From DRGV01 sp018903055 [NCBI: bacterium] (lineage in GTDB: Bacteria; UBP18; UBA7526), in the NCBI GenBank assembly GCA_018903055.1, contig JAHIPW010000184.1:1-6943 (forward strand): 6,943 bases of DNA, in the 5' to 3' direction. Below are positions 1 through 4,047 of the stretch, piece after piece. The position numbers were made by a program, and so were the translations under genes. The notes beneath the pieces were generated by a model. It made no database searches. It saw only the letters and a list, made by a program, of their open reading frames with translations, and was not told where the DNA came from. How positions within the stretch are numbered: position 1 is the first letter of the stretch; the number at the start of each line of letters is the position of its first letter.

Positions 1-2
1 AA

Positions 3-62
3 GTTAAGAAGCCCAGGTTCTTCTATGCCCGGGTGACGAAGGAAGGAGTGGAAAAGATATAG
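3..62 (+). CDS. C-terminal fragment of an unidentified protein
   Basis: The window opens inside a reading frame that gives VKKPRFFYARVTKEGVEKI and then stops at TAG (60-62). Codon use (AGG, AAG, GAA) is like the genes downstream, and the other two forward frames stop early, so this is probably the end of a real gene. The pattern of basic and aromatic residues followed by T-x-x-G resembles the wing and last helix of winged-helix DNA-binding proteins, where R-x-Y-x-L-T-x-x-G is common. With 19 residues that is only a resemblance, and I do not assign a family. The next gene starts about 390 bases downstream, so the two are probably not tightly coupled. Confidence 0.45.
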   Translation, partial: VKKPRFFYARVTKEGVEKI

Positions 63-67
63 ATAGT

Positions 68-215
68 GCAAAATGCCCTTCCAGGATCCCGTAGGGGCAA
101 AATGCCCTTCGCTTTGCTCAGGATACCTCGAAGGATGCAGCGAAGTATCCCGCCCCTCAAGGGATCCCGCAGATCCCTTTTCGGGATCAAGGGAAGAGAA
201 ATCGAGGGGCAAAAT
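68..215. repeat. Direct-repeat and hairpin cluster at the start of gap 1
   Basis: The 14-base word gcaaaatgcccttc occurs exactly at 68-81 and 97-110. A shorter form, ggggcaaaat, occurs at 94-103 and 206-215. Between them are several inverted repeats: GGATAC (121-126) with GTATCC (145-150); GGGATC (161-166) with GATCCC (172-177), which can alternatively pair with GGGATC (183-188); and an outer GCCCCTC (152-158) with GAGGGGC (204-210). Together these could form a branched hairpin or cruciform. No T-run follows, so it does not look like an intrinsic terminator. No reading frame or tRNA is visible. Confidence 0.7.
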
Positions 216-229
216 TAGCAATGCAAAAT

Positions 230-285
230 GAGAAAATGAGAAAGTGGGAAAGTGGGCAGGTGGGAAAGTGAGAAAGTGGGAAAGT
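230..285. repeat. Tandem 8-base array, unit GRGAAAGT
   Basis: Seven head-to-tail octamers fill this stretch exactly, running from gagaaaat (230-237) to gggaaagt (278-285). Most are gagaaagt or gggaaagt, and one diverged copy is gggcaggt (254-261). It runs without a gap into a heptamer array at 286, so the repeat unit changes abruptly from eight to seven bases. It is purine-only apart from the final T and one C. Confidence 0.85.
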
Positions 286-313
286 AATCGGTAATCGGTT
301 ATCAGTAATCGGT
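286..313. repeat. Tandem heptamer array, unit AATCGGT
   Basis: Four consecutive 7-base units: aatcggt, aatcggt, tatcagt, aatcggt. The third unit shows the CGGT to CAGT change also seen in the arrays at 3143-3401, 3638-3672 and 5761-5840. The array directly abuts the octamer array on its left. Confidence 0.85.
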
Positions 314-339
314 GTAACCAAAAAAAGAAGTGCAACAAA

Positions 340-434
340 GGGAAACGGGGAATCGGGGAAAGTGAGAATCGGGGAGACGGTGAAACGGGGATCTGTGATC
401 TGTGGCCATCTGTAAACAATCTGTGATGATCTGT
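340..434. repeat. Octamer array grading into ATCTGT repeats before the isomerase gene
   Basis: From 347 to 394 there are six 8-base units of the type ggggaatc, ggggaaag, tgagaatc, ggggagac, ggtgaaac and ggggatct. The word ATCTGT is then repeated at 391-396, 398-403, 408-413, 419-424 and 429-434 with uneven spacing. The last copy carries an in-frame GTG (433) that could be mistaken for the start of the downstream gene. Together with the arrays on its left, this accounts for most of the 391 bases between the first fragment and the isomerase. I see no gene in the gap. Confidence 0.75.
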
Positions 435-443
435 GGTTAAAAA

Positions 444-448
444 AGGAG
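444..448 (+). promoter_or_regulatory. Ribosome binding site that sets the isomerase start
   Basis: AGGAG lies five bases before ATG 454. The alternative upstream GTG at 433 is inside the ATCTGT repeat and has no comparable site, so the ATG is the likely start. Confidence 0.8.
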
Positions 449-453
449 AAACG

Positions 454-1434
454 ATGAAACTAGGAAGAAATTTTACTAACACTTTTGTTCTGGATAAGTT
501 GAGTAAAGAGGATCAAAATAAGGTTTTGAGTGGAGAGTATGACCTCTTTAGTATGAATGCCTTAGGGTTAATTAAGTTCAAAAAGGATATTTCCTCTCAG
601 ATTAAATTGGCCAAGGAGTTTGATCTGGACCATATAGAACTGGATGGCGATGTTCCCAACCCCTATCCAGATTTCAGCAAAGAAGAGAGGAAGAGAGTGA
701 GAGAAGAAGCGAGGAAGGAGGGGATTTCCCTATCCCTTCACCTCTCTTATTCCAATGCTGGTTCAAGCGTCTGTAGTCTTCAGGAGCTGGACAGAAGAAA
801 GGCAGTAGAACTGCAGAAGGTGTATATTGATTTTGCCTCTGATATTGGAGCAAGGTACTTGGTTATGCATCCGGGAAGTGCTCCCTTCTATATGATTTCA
901 GAAATCTATCTGGAAAGATTGGAAAAGGCCCTGGTTAAGACCTTAGTAGAATTAGGGAATTATGCCCAGGAGAGGAATTTACTGCTCCATTTAGAGAATA
1001 ACGTTGCTTTTGATAACATATTTGTTGAACCGGAAAAATGCATTGAGGCAGTTGAAGAAGCAAGGCGGCAGGGTGCAGAGATTTACTTTAACTTCGATAT
1101 CGGCCACTGGTTTACCAGGGCAGATTGTGGGAAGGATGTCCCTGATGAACCAGAGAGGGTAATGGAAAAGATTCCCAAGGAACTGGTAAAGGAACTTCAC
1201 CTCAATGACTATGTCCCTAAAAAAATAACCTTCCACCCCCCGCTACATCTGGAAACCGGGCCCCTGAAGAAAGAAAACCTAAAGAGATATTTTGAAATAG
1301 TGAAGAAACTCGAACCAGAACTTATCGTCCTGGAGACGGCCTATAAGTATCTCGATCAAGTGAAGGATAGGAAAAAGATTCTGGAAGAGGAGACGGCCTA
1401 CATTAAAGAACTAATGCGAAATGCACAGCTTTAA
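454..1434 (+). CDS. Sugar phosphate isomerase/epimerase-like TIM-barrel protein
   Basis: This 326-residue protein has the layout of the xylose isomerase-like / AP-endonuclease family 2 superfamily. These are (beta/alpha)8 barrels that usually bind divalent metals and isomerise or epimerise sugars, or less often cleave DNA at abasic sites. Strands ending in likely active-site residues appear in order: DHIELDGD (about 59-66), LSLHLSYS (93-100, H96), YLVMHPGSAP (135-144, H139), LLLHLENN (176-183, E181), YFNFDIGHW (211-219, D215, H218), KELHLND (246-252, H249) and LIVLETA (291-297, E294). E181, D215 or H218, H249 and E294 fit the family metal-ligand pattern. No signal peptide is visible, so it is probably cytosolic. 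I chose ATG 454 over GTG 433 because of the ribosome binding site. The substrate cannot be inferred, and the neighbours are not sugar genes. Endonuclease IV is less likely because its full set of metal-site histidines is not evident. Confidence 0.85.
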   Translation: MKLGRNFTNTFVLDKLSKEDQNKVLSGEYDLFSMNALGLIKFKKDISSQIKLAKEFDLDHIELDGDVPNPYPDFSKEERKRVREEARKEGISLSLHLSYSNAGSSVCSLQELDRRKAVELQKVYIDFASDIGARYLVMHPGSAPFYMISEIYLERLEKALVKTLVELGNYAQERNLLLHLENNVAFDNIFVEPEKCIEAVEEARRQGAEIYFNFDIGHWFTRADCGKDVPDEPERVMEKIPKELVKELHLNDYVPKKITFHPPLHLETGPLKKENLKRYFEIVKKLEPELIVLETAYKYLDQVKDRKKILEEETAYIKELMRNAQL

Positions 1435-1446
1435 GAAACAACAAGA

Positions 1447-1554
1447 GAAATCCGAAATTCTAAATCCGAAATCCGAAACAAATCCGAATGTTCAAAATCC
1501 AAATGACCAAAACAAAAACAAAAGATTTTTCCGTTTTGAAATTTGAGATTTGAA
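1447..1554. repeat. Heptamer array (GAAATCC type) with a partly inverted right half
   Basis: The left half begins with exact 7-base steps: gaaatcc, gaaattc, taaatcc, gaaatcc (1447-1474). It continues less regularly through caaatcc, aaaatcc and aaatgac. After an A-rich stretch the right half is again heptameric but on the other strand: ttttgaa, atttgag, atttgaa (1534-1554). The left word ttcaaaatc and the right word ttttgaaattt are partly complementary, so the region can fold back imperfectly. It starts 13 bases after the isomerase stop codon. Confidence 0.75.
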
Positions 1555-1558
1555 TTTA

Positions 1559-1630
1559 CCCCATTAGAATATCTTCGATTTCTAACGGGGCGGGGATATT
1601 GCCTGCCCCGTAGCTCCCGACTTGTCGGGA
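1559..1630. repeat. Three consecutive hairpins
   Basis: Three inverted repeats follow each other. CCCCATTAGAA (1559-1569) pairs with TTCTAACGGGG (1580-1590) with one A/C mismatch. CGGGG (1591-1595) pairs with CCCCG (1606-1610). TCCCGA (1615-1620) pairs with TCGGGA (1625-1630) around CTTG. Any of them could slow transcription after the isomerase gene, but none has a downstream T-tract, so I call them repeat elements rather than terminators. They sit between two heptamer arrays. Confidence 0.7.
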
Positions 1631-1640
1631 TGGTATGGGG

Positions 1641-1671
1641 TTTAGTATTTCGATATTAGGATTTAGTATTT
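1641..1671. repeat. Tandem heptamer array, unit TTTAGTA
   Basis: Four 7-base units, tttagta, tttcgat, attagga and tttagta, followed by a partial ttt. It is a second short array in the same gap, with a different word from the one at 1447. Confidence 0.75.
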
Positions 1672-1687
1672 AACACCTTTGGAATTT

Positions 1688-1699
1688 CCCCGATAGGGG
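1688..1699 (+). promoter_or_regulatory. Small hairpin overlapping the exonuclease ribosome binding site
   Basis: CCCC (1688-1691) can pair with GGGG (1696-1699) around GATA. The only purine-rich ribosome binding candidate for ATG 1706 is AGGGG (1695-1699), so pairing would hide it. This is a short stem and its regulatory role is only an inference. Confidence 0.4.
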
Positions 1700-1705
1700 T
1701 TTACT

Positions 1706-2305
1706 ATGACTAAGAAAACGAAAGAGAAGATCATCTGTGTCATCGATACCGAGACCACGGGGAGAAGGCAGGATGGGGGGGAGATCATCGAACTGGGAGC
1801 GGTGAAGTATTCCTATAAGAGTGGAAAGGCCAAAATCTTGGGAAGGTTCTTCGGGCGTATCAGGCCCAGGACAGATTACTTTAACCCTCAGGCCTTAGCC
1901 GTGAATAGGATAGATCCGGTTACTTTAAAAAATAAACCACTTATAGAAGAGATCTTTCCCGAATTTTTAAACTTTATAAAGGGAAGCATCCTGGTCGTCC
2001 ATCGGGCGGGATTCGATGTCGACTTCATCCGGGCGGCGATAAAGGAGTGTAAACTCCCAGTGCCCAATAACTGGGTTTGTGATACAGCAAAGATGGGGAG
2101 TATGCTCTTCAAGAAGAGAAACCTACACTTAGAGGACATGCTGAGAGAATTCAGAATAAAAAGGCCCTTTGGGAGACATAAGTCTTGGATCGACTGTGTC
2201 TGTACCGGGAAACTCTTCTTCAAGATGGCCCGGGGCTATAAACTTTCCGAACTCAGGGCGGAAAGGTTCAAGGAAGTAAAATTCAGGAAGAAGTATGATT
2301 ATTAA
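1706..2305 (+). CDS. DnaQ-like DEDDh 3'-5' exonuclease, stand-alone
   Basis: This 199-residue protein is a single exonuclease domain of the DnaQ/PolC-epsilon/RNase T superfamily, which removes nucleotides from 3' ends using two metal ions. Exo I is VIDTETTG (12-19, D14 and E16). Exo II is HRAGFDVDFI (99-108, with D104 as the likely ligand). Exo III is HKSWID (158-163), which supplies the general-base H158 and D163, placing it in the DEDDh rather than DEDDy group. All catalytic residues are present. The basic tail (about 182-199, rich in K and R) could bind nucleic acid. There is no polymerase, helicase or BRCT domain, so it could be a proofreading-like subunit, an RNase T-like or oligoribonuclease-like enzyme, or a repair exonuclease. 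The Exo III motif has S-W between H and D, where A-x-x is more usual. Neighbouring genes do not narrow the role. Confidence 0.88.
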   Translation: MTKKTKEKIICVIDTETTGRRQDGGEIIELGAVKYSYKSGKAKILGRFFGRIRPRTDYFNPQALAVNRIDPVTLKNKPLIEEIFPEFLNFIKGSILVVHRAGFDVDFIRAAIKECKLPVPNNWVCDTAKMGSMLFKKRNLHLEDMLREFRIKRPFGRHKSWIDCVCTGKLFFKMARGYKLSELRAERFKEVKFRKKYDY

Positions 2306-2327
2306 ATCGTATCAAAATTTGAGTAAT

Positions 2328-2471
2328 CACACGGATGGGCACAGATTAAAAGATACGGATTAGCACTGATGCTCATTGCTAAATCCGTGTCAATGCTTAA
2401 TTATTTATGCTCTCTAGGATGCCAACGAAGTGCATCCTGTAATCAGTTTAGTTAATCCGTGCTAATCTGTG
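2328..2471. repeat. Inverted phrase repeat (ATCCGTG / TCTGTG family) in gap 3
   Basis: The right end, ttaatccgtgctaatctgtg (2452-2471), has its reverse-complement words at the left end: cacagatta at 2340-2348 and cggatta at 2356-2362. An inner hairpin pairs ACGGATTAGC (2355-2364) with GCTAAATCCGT (2378-2388), with one bulge. From memory, near-identical phrases (aatccgtg plus aatctgtg) recur as dispersed intergenic repeats in many unrelated environmental bacteria. The repeat fills most of the space between the exonuclease and kinase genes. Confidence 0.7.
2416..2438. repeat. Hairpin element with a CGAAG loop
   Basis: AGGATGC (2416-2422) pairs with GCATCCT (2432-2438), giving seven perfect base pairs with the loop CAACGAAGT. 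A relative lies at 133-150, where the stem words are GGATGC and GTATCC and the intervening bases are AGCGAA. A shorter one with GCGAAGTG lies at 2478-2494. It interrupts the inverted phrase repeat, as if inserted into it. Confidence 0.65.
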
Positions 2472-2487
2472 AAGATTGCCGAGCGAA

Positions 2488-2493
2488 GTGAGG
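2488..2493 (+). promoter_or_regulatory. Ribosome binding site inside a repeat element, for the kinase gene
   Basis: GTGAGG lies six bases before TTG 2500. It belongs to the small imperfect hairpin GCC...GGC (2478-2494), which shares GCGAAGTG with the other CGAAG hairpins. It supports TTG 2500 as the start over TTG 2476, which lacks a clear site. Confidence 0.5.
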
Positions 2494-2499
2494 CTTATC

Positions 2500-3147
2500 T
2501 TGTATCCCTTTATCTTTCTCTTGGGTCGCCCAGGATGTGGGAAGAGCGTAATCTACGAGATGCTCACTGAGAGACTAAAAAGAAGAAAAGTGGCCAAAGA
2601 ATTTATAAGAATAGACGACTTTCCTATCTTAAAAGAACTCTTTGATAAGGATGTTCATTTCAAGAGGCATCGGAGAAAGGCCGGTGGTTTTGAGGTCACT
2701 GACTGGAGCATTGTGGATGAGGTATTGAAGATAGTGAATGATAGAATAATAAAGTTAGAGAAAAAAAATAGGATCATTTTCATTGAGTTTGCCAGGAATA
2801 ACTATCTTCAGGCATTAAAGAATTTCACCCCAGAAGTTTTAGAAAAATCTCTTATCCTTTATATCTTCGCCCCCTACCAGGTCTGTTATGAGAGGAATAT
2901 CAAGAGGTTTCAAGAGAAGGAGGGAGAGGATCTGGACAGTCACATCGTTCCTCCCGATCTCATGGAGTCCTACTATAAAGAGGATGACTTTGAAGAACTC
3001 CTTTTAGAGTCTGAAGAGAGACTTAAAGGGGCTTCTCCTGCTCCCTTGATAGTCATTGATAGCCGAAAGACAGGAAAGGTAGAGTTAAGGCCAGAGGTAG
3101 AGAAGGCAGCCAGGGCCCTGGAGGAGAGAATAAAAGACAGAAGTTAA
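2500..3147 (+). CDS. P-loop nucleotide/nucleoside kinase-like protein, substrate unknown
   Basis: Read from TTG 2500, this is a 215-residue single-domain P-loop protein. A hydrophobic first strand leads straight into the Walker A motif GRPGCGKS (9-16, K15 and S16). IRIDDF (36-41, D39 and D40) resembles the acidic substrate-side motif of uridine kinase-like proteins. IIFIEFARNNY (92-102, E96 and R99) is a buried strand ending in polar residues. YERNIKRF (130-137, R132 and R136) looks like a lid helix with phosphate-binding arginines. This order matches the nucleoside monophosphate kinase / shikimate kinase / zeta-toxin class, but I recognise no specific family. The start is uncertain: TTG 2476 and GTG 2488 are in frame and would add eight or four residues, but those residues come from repeat DNA. 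No ATG precedes Walker A. The stop codon TAA lies in the first unit of the downstream repeat array. Confidence 0.75.
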   Translation: MYPFIFLLGRPGCGKSVIYEMLTERLKRRKVAKEFIRIDDFPILKELFDKDVHFKRHRRKAGGFEVTDWSIVDEVLKIVNDRIIKLEKKNRIIFIEFARNNYLQALKNFTPEVLEKSLILYIFAPYQVCYERNIKRFQEKEGEDLDSHIVPPDLMESYYKEDDFEELLLESEERLKGASPAPLIVIDSRKTGKVELRPEVEKAARALEERIKDRS

Positions 3148-3401
3148 TATCGGTTAAAAACGGTTAACAACGGTTAAAATCGGTTGGGTATAAGGAATCG
3201 GCAGAAGAGGGAAATCAGTTGTTGGAAAACGGAAATCGGTAGAGAAAACGGAGAACAGAAAAATGGAAAAACCCTGATTTCGGATTTCCGATTTCGCTAC
3301 TGTTTTCAGATTTCGGTCAACTGTTTTCTGATTCCAGTAGAGTAAAGACAATTACAGCAACTGATATTAACTGATTTTAACTGCTATTAACTGTTGATAA
3401 C
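3143..3401. repeat. 259-base fold-back repeat with 10-base arrays as its arms
   Basis: The left arm carries 10-base units cggttaaaaa, cggttaacaa and cggttaaaat (3151-3180). The right arm carries ctgatattaa, ctgattttaa, ctgctattaa and ctgttgataa (3361-3400), the reverse complement of the same family. Over 43 bases (3143-3185 against 3359-3401) 31 positions are complementary, and four more become G-U pairs in RNA. Inside, GAAATCGG and AAAACGG words on the left face CCGATTTC and CTGTTTTC words on the right, so the symmetry continues inwards. The left arm includes the kinase stop codon (3145-3147). The right arm ends 22 bases before the DUF3006 start. I see no gene or promoter here. Confidence 0.8.
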
Positions 3402-3423
3402 TTTTTATCTATGGGGGTGTTAG

Positions 3424-3642
3424 ATGAGAGGAGTAATTGATAGAATTGAGGAAGGAATTGCGGTCATCGAACTTGAGGATAGGTCTCAGATTTTTTTCCC
3501 TGCCAAGAATCTTCCCAAGGGAGCGGGAGAGGGGAGTGTTTTGATGATTGATATTACTTACGATGCCCAAGCAACCAGGAGACAGAGAGAGAAGATCAAG
3601 AGGCTCCAGGAGAAACTATTAAAGAGGTCCCGTGGTCGGTAG
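3424..3642 (+). CDS. DUF3006 family small protein
   Basis: This 72-residue protein fits DUF3006. It opens with the typical MRGVIDRIEEGIAVIEL strand pair (1-17, including the D-R-I-E signature), followed by FPAKNLPKGAGEG (25-37, the LP-x-G-x-x-EG turn), a strand VLMIDITYD (39-47), and a charged helix (52-70) rich in K, R and Q. The predicted fold is a small beta-barrel plus a C-terminal helix, cytosolic, with no known enzyme activity. The start ATG 3424 is preceded by GGGGGTG (3413-3419). The TAG stop (3640-3642) falls in the first unit of the downstream heptamer array, so the last residues (RGR) may have been shaped by the repeat. From memory, DUF3006 genes often sit beside ComEC-type competence hydrolases. 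Here the next gene is a type IV pilus motor, about 400 bases away. Confidence 0.85.
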   Translation: MRGVIDRIEEGIAVIELEDRSQIFFPAKNLPKGAGEGSVLMIDITYDAQATRRQREKIKRLQEKLLKRSRGR

Positions 3643-3672
3643 TCAATAGTCAGTAGTCGGTAGTCAATAGTC
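3638..3672. repeat. Tandem heptamer array, unit RRTAGTC
   Basis: Five perfect 7-base steps: ggtagtc, aatagtc, agtagtc, ggtagtc, aatagtc. The first unit contains the TAG stop of the DUF3006 gene. Read across unit boundaries, the array contains CGGT and CAGT words like those at 286-313 and 5761-5840. The 78 bases after it (3673-3750) hold nothing I recognise. Confidence 0.85.
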
Positions 3673-3750
3673 AAAGGGTCAAGTGTTTGAAAAAGAACTC
3701 ACTAAAATCAGAAGTCCAGTGTTACCTATATGGTCAGCCAGCACATTAAC

Positions 3751-3779
3751 TTGACAAATTTAGATAAATATGCTACCAT
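3751..3779 (+). promoter_or_regulatory. Sigma70-type promoter with extended -10, upstream of pilB
   Basis: A perfect -35 TTGACA (3751-3756) is separated by 17 bases from TACCAT (3774-3779), which matches TATAAT at four of six positions. It is preceded by TG-C (3771-3773), the extended -10 signature. The spacer is AT-rich. Transcription would start near 3786, leaving a leader of about 260 nt before pilB. It is the best promoter match I found in the window. Confidence 0.7.
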
Positions 3780-3793
3780 AAAAACAAAAGTTG

Positions 3794-3920
3794 ACAGGCT
3801 ACAGGTTACAGGCTACAGGCTACAGGCTTGTGGCCTGCGGCTTGTGGCTTGAAGCCTGCGGCTTGCGACCTGCAGCTTGAGGCCTGTAAGTTTGAAGCCT
3901 GAGGCTTGCGACTTGCACCC
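3794..3920. repeat. 18-unit heptamer array in the pilB leader
   Basis: The stretch divides into 18 consecutive units, 17 of seven bases and one of eight (tgtaagtt, 3885-3892). The first five are acaggct or acaggtt. The rest follow TG-N-R-R-C/G-Y, such as tgcggct, tgaagcc and tgaggcc. GGCT-type and AGCC-type units are complementary to each other, so the transcript could fold on itself in several registers. It begins a few bases after the predicted transcription start, so its copy number would set leader length. A remnant (gaggcc, tgaagca) reappears at about 3981-3993 after the two hairpins. Confidence 0.85.
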
Positions 3921-3981
3921 TGAAATTTAGGAGAAATTTCGGGTACTTTAGTCCCTGAAATTGCCAATGCAATTTCTAGGG
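3919..3981 (+). promoter_or_regulatory. Two related hairpins in the pilB leader
   Basis: Hairpin 1 pairs CCTGAAATTT (3919-3928) with AAATTTCGGG (3934-3943), ten pairs including one G-U, with the loop AGGAG. Hairpin 2 pairs CCCTGAAATTGC (3953-3964) with GCAATTTC plus AGGG (3969-3981), twelve pairs with one bulged T and the loop CAAT. Both open with CCTGAAATT, so they may be copies of one element. Neither is followed by a T-tract, so termination is unlikely. An RNA structure affecting leader stability or translation is possible. Confidence 0.6.
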
Positions 3982-4034
3982 GAGGCCTGAAGCATACTTT
4001 ATTACTTATCAACTTATTAACTGATTCAAATTTT

Positions 4035-4040
4035 AAGGAG
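4035..4040 (+). promoter_or_regulatory. Ribosome binding site that fixes a TTG start for pilB
   Basis: AAGGAG lies seven bases before TTG 4048. It is one of the strongest sites in the window, and no ATG lies nearby in frame, so pilB very probably starts at TTG. Just upstream (4016-4026) attaactgatt repeats an 11-base word from 3366-3376, a remnant of the CAGTT repeat family. Confidence 0.8.
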
Positions 4041-4047
4041 TGATTAA

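Noticed and set aside
433-453. GTG 433 as start of the isomerase gene
   Set aside because: It lies in the ATCTGT repeat and lacks a ribosome binding site, whereas ATG 454 has AGGAG at good spacing.
1559-1630. Intrinsic terminator after the isomerase gene
   Set aside because: The stems are good, but no T-tract follows any of them. They resemble the other intergenic hairpin elements.
3154-3351. Minus-strand 65-residue open frame in the gap before DUF3006
   Set aside because: It consists entirely of the fold-back repeat, with F, S and T-rich low complexity and no domain-like pattern.
3791-3819. Second promoter from TTGACA at 3791-3796
   Set aside because: At 17-base spacing the -10 would be TACAGG, a poor match that is simply part of the repeat. 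The promoter at 3751-3779 is far better.
3794-3920. Possible CRISPR array
   Set aside because: The units are seven bases long, head to tail and diverged. There are no 20-40 base repeats with unique spacers and no cas genes in view.
3786-4047. c-di-GMP (GEMM) or other known riboswitch in the pilB leader
   Set aside because: I find none of the conserved GEMM core words or the expected paired helices. The leader is explained by heptamers and two simple hairpins.
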